Virus record (IMG/VR): IMGVR_UViG_3300046003_003170
Span: 1 to 36,013 of that record
DNA: 36,013 nt
DNA from: a virus
Direction: 5' to 3' (one strand)
The position numbers were made by a program, and so were the translations under genes. The notes under the pieces were generated by a model. It was not told the DNA's origin. It saw nothing but the letters and a program-made list of their open reading frames with translations, and ran no database searches. Numbering within the stretch: the stretch's first letter is position 1; each line of letters opens with the position of its first letter. Positions 21,434 through 30,227 of this stretch are shown here, one piece after another.

Positions 21434-22618
21434 ATGGCAATTAATATGGAGGAACTCCTGCGAGCCTTCGGTCGGCCCAATGTGGTCGAGGTTGGTTCCG
21501 TTCCGCAGCCGCCGGCCACCCTGCCACAGCCCGCCAGAGCGCCAGTAGCGGCCCCTGCGCCCATGCAAGCACCGCAGGCAGCCCAGCGGCCCCGCGGTCT
21601 TCTGGGTGGCTTCTTTGGGCCCGAGGGACGCGACGCCAGATCACGCCTTGCCATCGGGCTTGAAGGTCTGGCGATGAACCCGAACCAGGCGCTGATCGGG
21701 CAATTGCAGCAGGGCATCGAAACCCGCGCCACGGCGTCTCAGAAGAATGCCACGATCGAGTGGCTGCGGTCGCGCGGGCATGATGATTTGGCCGCAGCAT
21801 TAGAAGCTGGGGCATCCCCGCAAGACGTGCTGGGCGAGTCTATGCAGCGGATGCGGCCTGATGATCCGATGGACGCACTCAATCTGCAAATAAAGCAGCT
21901 TGAACTTGCCGGAATGGAAAACCCGCAGCCCGAGTTCCGCCGCGCAACGGAAGAAGAAGCCGCAGCATATGGCGCGCAAGGCGGCCAATTTGGCCCGGAC
22001 GGTCGCTTCTATGCCGTGGATGTCCCGCAAGGCATGAGCATTGAGAGCGACGGCGCTGGTGGCTTCCGCATGGTTCAGGGCGCTGGCGCCGGCACCGCAA
22101 AGCCATTCACAGAAGGCCAAAGCAAGGACGTTGTTTATGCGACCAGAGCGCAGGGCGCGCTTCAGGTTCTTGAGCCCGTCGCCGAAACATTGACGAGCCT
22201 CCCCAGCCGAATGGCGGAATCTGATCCAACTGGAATCATTCGCGGTCGCGTGCAGTCCCCAGAATATCAAATCGCACGCAATGCTGGCGACGAGTTCTTG
22301 CAGGCCATCCTTCGGAAAGACACCGGCGCTGCAATCACGCCAGGAGAACAGGCACTGTACGGGGTCACATACCTTCCGCAGCCTGGCGACGGCCCTGAAG
22401 TTCTTGCAGCAAAAACAACGGCTCGCCAGCGCGCAGTCGCAGCAATCAATGCAGGCATGTCGCCGGCCCAAATGGTCGCCGCCGAGAAAGCACTGGGCGG
22501 CGCGCCAACCGCTGCACAGGGCGGGCCCGCCAGCGTCGCCAATGATGCTGAATATGAAGCCCTACCGCCTGGCACGCAATTCATCGGGCCGGATGGTAAA
22601 CTGCGGAGGAAACCTTAA
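21434..22618 (+). CDS. Internal virion / ejection protein, 394 aa
   Basis: Begins directly after the transglycosylase stop. The N-terminus has an Ala/Pro-rich linker. Helical parts follow (ARSRLAIGLEGLAMNPNQALIGQLQQGIE) and then a domain at about 235-350 with SRMAESDPTGIIRGRV...ITPGEQALYGVTYLPQPGDG. The end (AEYEALPPGTQFIGPDGKLRRKP) is a short motif common at the C-termini of phage ejection-type proteins. No catalytic motif is visible. It is coupled to the next gene by TAATG. Confidence 0.65.
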   Translation: MAINMEELLRAFGRPNVVEVGSVPQPPATLPQPARAPVAAPAPMQAPQAAQRPRGLLGGFFGPEGRDARSRLAIGLEGLAMNPNQALIGQLQQGIETRATASQKNATIEWLRSRGHDDLAAALEAGASPQDVLGESMQRMRPDDPMDALNLQIKQLELAGMENPQPEFRRATEEEAAAYGAQGGQFGPDGRFYAVDVPQGMSIESDGAGGFRMVQGAGAGTAKPFTEGQSKDVVYATRAQGALQVLEPVAETLTSLPSRMAESDPTGIIRGRVQSPEYQIARNAGDEFLQAILRKDTGAAITPGEQALYGVTYLPQPGDGPEVLAAKTTARQRAVAAINAGMSPAQMVAAEKALGGAPTAAQGGPASVANDAEYEALPPGTQFIGPDGKLRRKP

Positions 22619-24780
22619 TGGGTTGGGCGGACGCACCAGAAATCAGCGGCGGGTCGGCTTGGGCTAAAGCACCTGTCCAAGAAGATATTGTAATGACGAC
22701 CAAAGACGGCGGGCGCGTTGTCCGCAGCCAGTCTGGCGCGCTGTCTTTCGTTTCTCCGGCATATTCCACGTCTGACCCTGAGCAGATCAAGCGCATCATG
22801 GAAGGCGCTGGCGGCGCTGAAGTCTCGCGCGGCGGCATGCAAGAAAGCATCATTGCGCAGGCACCCGTCTCTGCGCGGCTGACAAAGCTAGTCGAGGGAA
22901 CCCCCGCCGTCGGGTCATATCTTGATGAATTGATTGGCGCGTTTGCTGGGCCGGAAGCAACGCAGGGCGTCCGCGCGCTTTCCTCGGCGATGGAGGAAAC
23001 CCGGCCGGTCCAGTCGCTCGGGTTGAACCTTGGCGGCGCGGCACTGGGCACAGCGGCAACGCTTGCCGCAACGCCGGCCCGCATCGCCACTGCATTGGTC
23101 CCTTCAACGCCCGCCCGCATGCTGCCGAGCATCGGCAAGGCCGCGCTAACCTCTAGTCTTCTCGGCGCGACCGAGGGGGCAATCTACGGCGCCGGCCAGG
23201 GTGAAGGCGCTGGGCGCGCAGAAACTGCCGGAACGGGTGCCTTGTTCGGCGGCCTTCTTGGTGGCGCGCTTGGTGGCGCTGCACCGCTTGTTGCCGCCGG
23301 TGCAGAAAATGTTGCGGGCATCTTCCGCCGCAGCGATGTGGCAAAGATTGCGGCCGATCTTGGCATCTCTCGCGAGGCGGCAACTGTCATCAAGAACACC
23401 TTCGACCAAGGTGGCGACATTGCCGCTGCGCGCGCAGCGATTCAGCGCGCCGGATCTGAGGGCATGCTGGCGGATGCAGGCTTTGCGGCGCAGGCCCTGC
23501 TGGATGCCTCCGCTGCCACTGGCGGTCGGGCTGGGCAGGTTGCACGGGAAGCCGTTGAGGGGCGCATGACCCGCACGGGAGAGGCGCTGGACGCCACGCT
23601 GGACGCGACACTGGGCGCCGCTCCGCTTGGCCCTCGCACGGCGGTTAACGCCATCGCAGAGCGCACAGCGCCAGCCCGGGCCGAGGCATACGGATTAGCC
23701 TATCAAACCCCGATCAACTATGCCGCGCCGCAAGGTCGCAAGATTGAGGAAGTGCTGGGGCGGGTTGCGCCAGATGACTTGATTGCAGGCATCGTTGAGG
23801 CGAACAAAGAAATGCGTTCGCGTGGCATGGTCAATCAGCAGATTATGGCTGTGCTCGACGCCAACGGAAACGTGGAGTTTTTGCGCGAAATGCCGAACGT
23901 CCAGCAGTTGGACGAAGTCAAAAAGGCATTGCAGAAAATCGCATACGACAACACCGATGATTTCGGCCGGCTGACCGGGACGGGCCAACGTTATTCGCGC
24001 CTTGCAGGTGAGTTGCGCGATGCCGTCGGGGACGCCGTGCAAGACTATCGCACCGCTGTCTCGATCGGCGGTGACAAGCTGGCCGAAGAGCGGGCATTCA
24101 TGCTGGGCCGTGATCTTCTTTCCGCTAGAACGGAAATTGAAGATATCGGTTTTGAACTTGGCAAGAAGCCATCTGCGGCGCAGGTCGAAGCGGCGAAGTC
24201 TGGCCTGCGGTCCCAAATCGCAAAGGTTCTTGGCGACGTTCGCGCTGTGCCTTCTGATATGAACCTTGACGCCCGCGAAGTGGTCAAGGCCGTCACGGAC
24301 ATGAGCAGCAGCAACGCCAGGGCCAAGATCCGCGCGCTGATGGGCGCCGAGGCCGACGCACTTTTGAAGCAGGTTGACGAGGCCGCACAGAGCGCAGTCG
24401 TGCGGACGGCTATGGCGACGAACTCCAAGACGGCCATTCGGGGCAGCATCAAGCAGACCGTGCAAGAAATGACGACCCCCGGCGTCCTAGGTCAAGCGAT
24501 GGCTGGCGAGCCCATCAACTCGTCAAAGGCCCTGATCCAGGCCATCACTGGTCAGACCGAGGAATTTACTGCACAACAGCGGCAGCGTATCTTTGAGGAT
24601 ATCGCCAAGGCTTTGACGGAAAAGCGCGGGAACACGGCGTTGGCGGCGCTTGATTACCTGGAGCAGGCAATGCGTGGTCAGCCGTTGACTGCGGCGCAAA
24701 ATGAATTCCTTGCGCGCCAAATCGCGGGGACCACGATAATCGCTGGCGTGCCGGCGGCTCAAGAGGTGACTGGAAGATGA
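22618..24780 (+). CDS. Large internal virion / ejection protein, 720 aa
   Basis: A largely helical, Ala/Gly-rich protein with a strong GGAGG site before its start. Around residues 140-240 are several small-residue-rich hydrophobic stretches (ALGTAATLAATPARIATAL, GALFGGLLGGALGG) that could insert in a membrane. The rest is long amphipathic helix. Size, composition and position just before the portal fit the large ejection proteins of podoviruses, which help DNA cross the host envelope. No enzyme motif was found. It is coupled to the portal by ATGA. Confidence 0.68.
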   Translation: MGWADAPEISGGSAWAKAPVQEDIVMTTKDGGRVVRSQSGALSFVSPAYSTSDPEQIKRIMEGAGGAEVSRGGMQESIIAQAPVSARLTKLVEGTPAVGSYLDELIGAFAGPEATQGVRALSSAMEETRPVQSLGLNLGGAALGTAATLAATPARIATALVPSTPARMLPSIGKAALTSSLLGATEGAIYGAGQGEGAGRAETAGTGALFGGLLGGALGGAAPLVAAGAENVAGIFRRSDVAKIAADLGISREAATVIKNTFDQGGDIAAARAAIQRAGSEGMLADAGFAAQALLDASAATGGRAGQVAREAVEGRMTRTGEALDATLDATLGAAPLGPRTAVNAIAERTAPARAEAYGLAYQTPINYAAPQGRKIEEVLGRVAPDDLIAGIVEANKEMRSRGMVNQQIMAVLDANGNVEFLREMPNVQQLDEVKKALQKIAYDNTDDFGRLTGTGQRYSRLAGELRDAVGDAVQDYRTAVSIGGDKLAEERAFMLGRDLLSARTEIEDIGFELGKKPSAAQVEAAKSGLRSQIAKVLGDVRAVPSDMNLDAREVVKAVTDMSSSNARAKIRALMGAEADALLKQVDEAAQSAVVRTAMATNSKTAIRGSIKQTVQEMTTPGVLGQAMAGEPINSSKALIQAITGQTEEFTAQQRQRIFEDIAKALTEKRGNTALAALDYLEQAMRGQPLTAAQNEFLARQIAGTTIIAGVPAAQEVTGR

Positions 24781-26882
24781 AACCGAAAAAGCTGACCCGC
24801 GACCAGATCCAGAACACAGTCAAGAACGCCATCATGGAGGCGGTCAGCTTCATTGAGGCCGAGATCGCGCCGGATCGTATCAGGGCGCAGAAGTATTTCG
24901 ACGGCCAGGTTGACCTGGCATCGGAAGACGGCCGATCGGGCGTTGTGGCCACGAAGTGCCGGGATACCATCCGCGCGGTCAAGCCGTCGCTGATGCGGGT
25001 TTTCCTGCAGTCCGGCCGCCCGGTGGAGTTTATCCCGCGCAAGCCGCAGGCCGTGCAGGAAGCCGAGCAAAAAACGAACTACGCGGCCTACGTCTTCGAG
25101 CGCAACAATGGCTTCCAGATCCTGTCTGACGCCATTGACGATGCGCTGAAGAAGAAGGTCGGTATCTGGAAAGTCTACGTTGACGAGCCCGCCAGCATCG
25201 AAATCGATGAATACAGTGACCTGACCGACGATCAGGTGCAGTTGCTCCGCATGGACCCCGAAATTGAAATCCTTGAGGAAGAAATCACGCAGGAAGCCAT
25301 CATCGACGAAATGGGCATGTCCATTATGCCCGCGATGTATGACCTGAAGATCGCCAAGGAAACCCGCAGCAAGGAAATCCGCATCGACGCGGTGGCCCCG
25401 GAAGACTTCTTCGTGGACCGGAACGCATCCGGCATTCAGGACGCCTACGTCTGCGGCCACAGCGCAGAAATGCGGGTTGGCGATGTGGTTGCCATGGGGT
25501 TCGACTTTGAAGAAGTCTACGACATGGCCGGCACCACCGACGGCAGCGTTGACGAGGAAGAAGAACTGCAGCGCAAGGGCTGGGATGCCAGCGACACGGA
25601 CGAGGACGCCAACGACCCGTCCATGCGCAAGATCACACTGACCGAAGCCTATATGAAGATGGACATCGAGGGTACGGGCATCCCGCGCCTTTACAAGTTC
25701 CTCTGCGGCGGCGGCAGCTATGAAATGCTTGACTACGAACTCTGCGACGAAATGCCGTTCGCCGTGTTCGAGGTGGATCCCGAGGCGCACGCCTTCTTTG
25801 GCCGTTCGCTGGTGGAAATCATCATGGACGACCAGGACGCAGCCACAGCCCTGCTGCGTGGCCTGCTGGATAACATGTCCCTGATCAATAACCCGCGCAT
25901 GGTCGTCAATTCCAAGCTTGTGAACATGGATGACGTGCTGAACAACGAGATCGGCGCGGTTATCCGCACCAGCGATGTCAGCGCCCTGCGTGAGATCACG
26001 ATCGGCGGCATGGCGACGGGCCTGCTGCCCGCCATCACCTACTACGACGAAGCCATCAGGGCCAAGACGGGCGTCTCTGGCGCCGGCATGGGGCTTGATG
26101 CCAACCTCCTGCAGTCTCAGACAGCGCAGGGCGTGAATGCCGCTGTGCAGGCCGCTAATCAAGTCTCAGAGCTAATCGCGCGCCACCTGGCCGAGGGTGG
26201 GTTCAAGCAAGCGTTCAAGATCATCGTCAGGCTGGCGAAGCAGCACATCAGCGGCCAGGAGATGATGCGCGTCAACGGCGAGTTTGTGCCGGTCGATCCG
26301 CGCTCGTGGTCTGCCGACGCCGATATGATGGTGAACGTCGGCATCGGGACGAACAAGCACGAAGAAAAGGCGATGGTCCTGCGCGAAACGCTGCAGACGC
26401 AAATGGGTATCTGGCAGGCTTACGGGCCTCAGAACAACATCGTGAGCATGACCAACATCCGCAACACGCTGGCCGACATTCTGCGTCACGGTGGCCTGAA
26501 CAACTCCGAGCGGTATTATCAGCCCATGAACCAGCAAATGGAGCAGGCGCTGATGATGCAGGCCGCCCAGGCGGCGCAAGGCCAGCAACAGGCGCAGCCC
26601 AGCGACCCGAACGCGGCATTCTTGCAAGCCGAGCAAATGAAAATGTCGGCGCGCGTTATGGCTGATCAGCAAAAGACGCAACTTGATTACCAGAAGGCGC
26701 TGATGCAGGACGACCGCGAACGGGATAAGATGACGCAAGACCTTGCCATCGAGGCCGCCAAGATCTTCGCAAACACCGGCGTGCGCCTGAACGAGCAGCA
26801 GATCCGGGCCCAGCAGGCGATGACGCCGATGCCTATGGGGCAGCCGATGATGCCGCAGCCCGGGATGATGCCGAATGCTTGA
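24777..26882 (+). CDS. Portal protein (P22-like / podoviral type)
   Basis: A 701-residue portal protein. The N-terminus (QIQNTVKNAIMEAVSFIEAEIAPDRIRAQKYFDGQVD) and the following segment (ATKCRDTIRAVKPSLMRVFLQSGRPVEFIPR) are typical of large podoviral portals. A conserved stretch (APEDFFVDRNASGIQDAYVCGH) and a core helix region (FGRSLVEIIMDDQDAATALLRGLLDNM) follow, ending with a Met/Gln/Pro-rich tail. The portal dodecamer is the DNA entry and exit ring. It is separated from terL by about 13 kb, but scaffold and capsid follow directly. Acidic segments at about 160-175 and 255-280 are notable. Confidence 0.92.
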   Translation: MKPKKLTRDQIQNTVKNAIMEAVSFIEAEIAPDRIRAQKYFDGQVDLASEDGRSGVVATKCRDTIRAVKPSLMRVFLQSGRPVEFIPRKPQAVQEAEQKTNYAAYVFERNNGFQILSDAIDDALKKKVGIWKVYVDEPASIEIDEYSDLTDDQVQLLRMDPEIEILEEEITQEAIIDEMGMSIMPAMYDLKIAKETRSKEIRIDAVAPEDFFVDRNASGIQDAYVCGHSAEMRVGDVVAMGFDFEEVYDMAGTTDGSVDEEEELQRKGWDASDTDEDANDPSMRKITLTEAYMKMDIEGTGIPRLYKFLCGGGSYEMLDYELCDEMPFAVFEVDPEAHAFFGRSLVEIIMDDQDAATALLRGLLDNMSLINNPRMVVNSKLVNMDDVLNNEIGAVIRTSDVSALREITIGGMATGLLPAITYYDEAIRAKTGVSGAGMGLDANLLQSQTAQGVNAAVQAANQVSELIARHLAEGGFKQAFKIIVRLAKQHISGQEMMRVNGEFVPVDPRSWSADADMMVNVGIGTNKHEEKAMVLRETLQTQMGIWQAYGPQNNIVSMTNIRNTLADILRHGGLNNSERYYQPMNQQMEQALMMQAAQAAQGQQQAQPSDPNAAFLQAEQMKMSARVMADQQKTQLDYQKALMQDDRERDKMTQDLAIEAAKIFANTGVRLNEQQIRAQQAMTPMPMGQPMMPQPGMMPNA

Positions 26883-27123
26883 CGTTCGCCAGCGGGCCAC
26901 CCAGGCGCGGCAGCTTGAGGGCTACGAGCCGTTCAAGGAAATCTGCGCCGAAATCCGCGAGGAAGCGGTGCAATTGTTTTTGAACCCGGCTTCTGATATA
27001 ACTTCAATTGCTCGGGCGCATGAGGCTGTCCGGGCAGTGGAAACGTTCATGGCGGCCATTCAGACGCGCATCGACGCCGAGAAGGTCGCTGATAAAAAGG
27101 CTCAGCACCGTGGAAGCGACTGA
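26875..27123 (+). CDS. Small helical protein between portal and scaffold
   Basis: An 82-residue, mostly helical protein (LDVRQRATQARQLEGYEPFKEICAEIREEAVQLFLNPASD...HEAVRAVETFMAAIQTRIDAEK). Similar small proteins occur at this spot in podovirus-like phages, with no established role. It begins eight bases before the portal stop and overlaps the start of the scaffold gene, so it is well embedded in the head operon. Confidence 0.68.
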   Translation: MLDVRQRATQARQLEGYEPFKEICAEIREEAVQLFLNPASDITSIARAHEAVRAVETFMAAIQTRIDAEKVADKKAQHRGSD

Positions 27124-28051
27124 ACAAATGGAAGCGGCGGTAAATTCGCTGCTGATTGTGGACGAACCATCCCAGCCGGATGAGGCACCGCAGGAATCCC
27201 CTGCGACCGAACCGGAATTGGAAGCGCAAGAGACGGAAGCGCAGGAAGACGACGCCGAGGCCGAGTATTCCGAAGATGTCGAAGCCGATGACGAAGAAGA
27301 ATCACAGGAACAAGCGCCTTCGAAATACACCGTCAAGTTTGACGGCAAGGAAATCGAAGTAACGCTGGACGACCTTAAACGTTCATTCTCCGGTCAGGCT
27401 TATATCCAGAAGGGCATGCAGGAAGCAGCTGAAACCCGGAAACAGGCGACGGAACTCTTTCAGACCCTTCAATCTGAGCAATCTAAATTCATGCAAGTGG
27501 TTCAAACGATCCAGGAGCATGGGTTTAAGGCACCACCGCAAGCGCCTGACATCGCCATGATGGACAAGGATCCGATTGGCTACATGCAGGCGGAGGCGCG
27601 ATATCGCAAGGACGCCGCCGAGTACCAAAACCAGCAGCAGCAAATCCAGCAGACGGCGGCAGCACACCGCCAAATGCAGGACAGGGCGATGGCTGAGTTT
27701 GTGACGGAGCAAAGCAAGGTCTTGCAGTCGCGCATTCCTGAGTTTGCCGATGCGAATAAGGCTCGTGAAATCACGGGCAAAATCCGCAATACGGCATCCG
27801 AGGCTTACGGTTTTACCGACCAAGAACTGAGTGGCATCGTCGATGCCCGTCAGGTCTTGGCCCTGCACGACGCGATGAAATGGCGTGAATTGCAGGCCGC
27901 GCGGACCCAAAAGGCACCCGCAGCGCCCAAGTCAATCAAGCCGGTCATGCGCCGTACCGAGCCGCAGCAGATTGTTCGGAAAAAGCAGATCGACGCAGCA
28001 CGGAAGACCGGTGGCAAGCCCGAGGCTTTCATCGACCTTCTGTTCAAGTAA
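27110..28051 (+). CDS. Scaffold-like protein
   Basis: A 313-residue protein, very acidic at the start (residues about 15-70 rich in Glu/Asp) and then strongly helical and Gln-rich (ETRKQATELFQTLQSEQSKF, YQNQQQQIQQTAAAHRQMQ). The end is basic (RKKQIDAARKTGGKPEAF). Acidic-helical-basic layout and placement between portal and capsid are classic for internal scaffolds that shape the prohead and leave afterwards. GTG 27110 with AAGG nine bases upstream is taken as start. ATG 27128 is an alternative that would remove six residues. Confidence 0.78.
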   Translation: MEATEQMEAAVNSLLIVDEPSQPDEAPQESPATEPELEAQETEAQEDDAEAEYSEDVEADDEEESQEQAPSKYTVKFDGKEIEVTLDDLKRSFSGQAYIQKGMQEAAETRKQATELFQTLQSEQSKFMQVVQTIQEHGFKAPPQAPDIAMMDKDPIGYMQAEARYRKDAAEYQNQQQQIQQTAAAHRQMQDRAMAEFVTEQSKVLQSRIPEFADANKAREITGKIRNTASEAYGFTDQELSGIVDARQVLALHDAMKWRELQAARTQKAPAAPKSIKPVMRRTEPQQIVRKKQIDAARKTGGKPEAFIDLLFK

Positions 28052-28074
28052 TGAACCCTTAAAGGAGTCTGGTC

Positions 28075-29031
28075 ATGGCGCAGCCAACCAACACCCTGGA
28101 CAGCTACGACGTTCGTGGCATCCGCGAAGACCTTCAGGATATCATTTATGATATTTCGCCGGAGGAAACGCCCTTTTACACCAAGAGCGCGAAGGCCAAG
28201 GCGACCAACACGCTGCACGAGTGGCAGACCGACGCCCTGCGTTCGTCCGCTGACAACGCGCACATCGAAGGCGGCGACACCGCCCCGGAAGCGCGTGCAG
28301 TCACGACCCGCCTGGGCAACTACAGCCAGATCTTCAAGAACGCCGTTGCCATCCCCGGCACGGACGATGGCCTGAACAAAGCCGGTCGCGCACGCGAGAT
28401 GGCCTACCAGGTTCTGAAGATCGCCAAAGAACAGAAGCTGGACATCGAGAAAGCCCTGTTCGCGAACCAAGCCCGTTCGGCTGGTTCTTCGGTTGCACCG
28501 CGCCGTCTGGCTGGTGTGCCCGCCTGGCTGACCACGAACACCAACTTCCAATCCGGCAACGGCGGCGCTGACCCGACCGGCGACGGCACGAACGCCCGCA
28601 CCGACGACGGCACCCCGACTGCCTTCGACCAGACCAAATTCGACAGCGTTATGCAGGCGATTTGGCTTTCGGGCGGCAAGCCGGACACTGTTTATCTGTC
28701 GTCTTTTCAGATGAACAAGGCCCTGACCTTCACCGGCAACAACAACCAGCGGTCGAATATTACCGCTGAGTCCGAGAAGGTCATCAAGCACATGTCCGTC
28801 TATGTGACGCCGTGGGGCACCGTGGAATTCATGCCGACGCGTGAAAACCGCAGCCGCGACGTGTTCGTGATGCAGGACGATATGTGGGGAATCGGCGTTC
28901 TGCGCGCGACCCGCAATACCGAACTTGCGAAGACGGGCGACAGCGAAAAGCGCCAGATCATCACCGAACTGACTCTCATTTGTAAGAATGAGAAAAGCAG
29001 CGGGGCGGCTTACGACAATACTACGTCGTGA
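28075..29031 (+). CDS. Major capsid protein (DUF5309 / SU10-like)
   Basis: A 318-residue capsid protein. The N-terminus (TLDSYDVRGIREDLQDIIYDISPEETPFYTKSAK) and the following TLHEWQTDALRSSADNAHIEG match the SU10-type/DUF5309 coat family. Later parts (KIAKEQKLDIEKALFANQARSAGSS, LICKNEKSSGAAYDN) agree. It would form the HK97-fold shell. A good GGAG site is present. It has no long N-terminal delta domain, fitting a separate scaffold upstream. A short gap with an HNH gene follows. Confidence 0.93.
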   Translation: MAQPTNTLDSYDVRGIREDLQDIIYDISPEETPFYTKSAKAKATNTLHEWQTDALRSSADNAHIEGGDTAPEARAVTTRLGNYSQIFKNAVAIPGTDDGLNKAGRAREMAYQVLKIAKEQKLDIEKALFANQARSAGSSVAPRRLAGVPAWLTTNTNFQSGNGGADPTGDGTNARTDDGTPTAFDQTKFDSVMQAIWLSGGKPDTVYLSSFQMNKALTFTGNNNQRSNITAESEKVIKHMSVYVTPWGTVEFMPTRENRSRDVFVMQDDMWGIGVLRATRNTELAKTGDSEKRQIITELTLICKNEKSSGAAYDNTTS

Positions 29032-29063
29032 CCCTGACGGGTTTTCGTTGTTGATGGCGTGAA

Positions 29064-29104
29064 ATAGTGTATCCTTTCAGCAATCAGTTGGAGGGATACA
29101 CTAT
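29064..29104 (+). promoter_or_regulatory. Translation-blocking hairpin over the HNH start
   Basis: Bases 29064-29081 pair with 29087-29104, giving 18 consecutive pairs with a five-base loop (AATCA). The lower eleven (ATAGTGTATCC/GGATACACTAT) are perfect. The upper seven include three G-U pairs. The 3' arm contains the full ribosome site GGAGGG (29090-29095 region) and the A and U of the start codon at 29103. RNA reading in from the capsid gene would therefore hide the HNH start. A transcript starting inside the 5' arm, or melting by another factor, would expose it. I see no clear promoter there. Confidence 0.85.
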
Positions 29105-29702
29105 GAGCCTAGAAGAACGGTTTTGGTCTAAGGTTAAGGTTCAAGACGGATGTTGGGCTTGGACTGGTGGGAAGACGCAAGGGTACGGCAGTCTATCGCT
29201 TGGTCCTCGCGGTGCAGGTCGTATAAGGGCGCATAGGCTTTCTTATATCCTGCATAAAGGAGAAATCCCTGCTGGGATGCTCGTCTTGCACCAGTGCGAT
29301 AACCCTGAATGCACGAACCCAGATCATCTAATGATCGGGGATTATGCGGAAAACATGCGTCATGTTTCTGAGCGGAAAAGGAACCCGCAAAGCCAAAAGA
29401 CACATTGCCTCCATGGGCATGAGTTCACGCCAGAAAACACTAAGCTTCGAGGTCCAAACGGCACGCGAGAATGTAGGCAGTGCAAAAACGAAAACCAAAA
29501 GAAACGTCATCGCGAAACGCGCGGCGAAAATTTTGGCAAACCGCACTGGATACCTAAAACGCGCTGCCCATCGGGGCACGAGTTCACCCCCGAAAACACT
29601 TACTTGAACCCCAAGGGGTACAGGGAATGCAAGCTCTGCCGCAAAGCCCGAGTGCAAGAATGGACGGAACGGCAGAAATCAAGTAATCTGGGTAAAGCAT
29701 AG
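29103..29702 (+). CDS. HNH endonuclease with two C-terminal zinc-finger-like repeats
   Basis: A 199-residue free-standing HNH enzyme inserted between capsid and decoration genes. The core is RAHRLSYILHKGEIPAGMLVLHQC, then NPECTNPDHL: His63, Cys65, Cys70, Asn72 and His75 in the HNH/metal pattern. After it come two similar Cys/His modules of the form CxxGHEFTPENT...RECxxC (about 99-126 and 150-176), probably DNA-binding fingers. The start ATG 29103 has GGAGGG eight bases away but lies in an 18-pair hairpin. It is probably a homing endonuclease that targets phages lacking it at this junction. Confidence 0.88.
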   Translation: MSLEERFWSKVKVQDGCWAWTGGKTQGYGSLSLGPRGAGRIRAHRLSYILHKGEIPAGMLVLHQCDNPECTNPDHLMIGDYAENMRHVSERKRNPQSQKTHCLHGHEFTPENTKLRGPNGTRECRQCKNENQKKRHRETRGENFGKPHWIPKTRCPSGHEFTPENTYLNPKGYRECKLCRKARVQEWTERQKSSNLGKA

Positions 29703-29734
29703 CGCGCCTGGACAACCTCATAGGAGCAAACCCA

Positions 29735-30175
29735 ATGGCTTCCGAATACAAACCTAACCTTGGCGTGATTGCGATCACTGCCGCCACCACGCTTGATGAT
29801 GACGCCTACGCTGGGCGCACCATCAACCTGAACTCCGCAACCGGCCGGATCGTTACTCTGCCGGCCGCCACGGGTTCGGGCGCCACCTACACGATCTTCG
29901 TGGGCACCACCGTGTCCTCGGGCTCGCACGTCATTCGTGTGGCTTCGGCCTCCGACGTGATCCAGGGCGCTGTGTCGATCTCGACCGACATTGCAGGCGT
30001 GACGTGCCCGACCGCTGCCGACAGCGACACCATCACCATGAGCGGCTCCACCACCGGTGGCGTGCGCGGGTCGATGGTCGAACTGCAGGACGTGGCTTCC
30101 GGCATCTGGATGGTTCGCGGCTCGCTGGTTTCGACCGGCGCCGAAGCAACGCCGTTCTCGGCCGCGGTGTCCTGA
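29735..30175 (+). CDS. Putative capsid decoration / head structural protein
   Basis: A 146-residue, Thr/Ala/Gly/Val-rich beta protein (GRTINLNSATGRIVTLPAATGSGATYTIFVGTTV, ending WMVRGSLVSTGAEATPFSAAVS). It has a GGAG site and follows the capsid gene, separated only by the HNH gene. Composition and place fit a head decoration or head fibre protein. I cannot name a family. A stable hairpin follows its stop. Confidence 0.62.
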   Translation: MASEYKPNLGVIAITAATTLDDDAYAGRTINLNSATGRIVTLPAATGSGATYTIFVGTTVSSGSHVIRVASASDVIQGAVSISTDIAGVTCPTAADSDTITMSGSTTGGVRGSMVELQDVASGIWMVRGSLVSTGAEATPFSAAVS

Positions 30176-30182
30176 TAATGGC

Positions 30183-30208
30183 GGGGGCGGTTCTGCGGGA
30201 TCGCCCCC
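30183..30208 (+). promoter_or_regulatory. Hairpin after the decoration-type gene
   Basis: GGGGGCGGTT (30183-30192) pairs with GATCGCCCCC (30199-30208), ten pairs with two G-U and a six-base loop, a few bases after the stop at 30173-30175. It has no T-run. It may protect the 3' end of abundant capsid-region mRNA or reduce read-through to the next genes. Confidence 0.5.
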
Positions 30209-30227
30209 AACACCATAGGAATATGAT

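Noticed and set aside
24759-26162. 467-residue minus-strand ORF opposite the portal gene
   Set aside because: It is the His/Val/Leu-rich shadow of the portal frame. Portal motifs and gene overlaps are all on the plus strand.
29032-29055. Intrinsic terminator after the capsid gene (ACCC-tgac-GGGT followed by TTTT)
   Set aside because: The stem has only four pairs, too weak to call, although a partial stop there would be consistent with the silent HNH gene.
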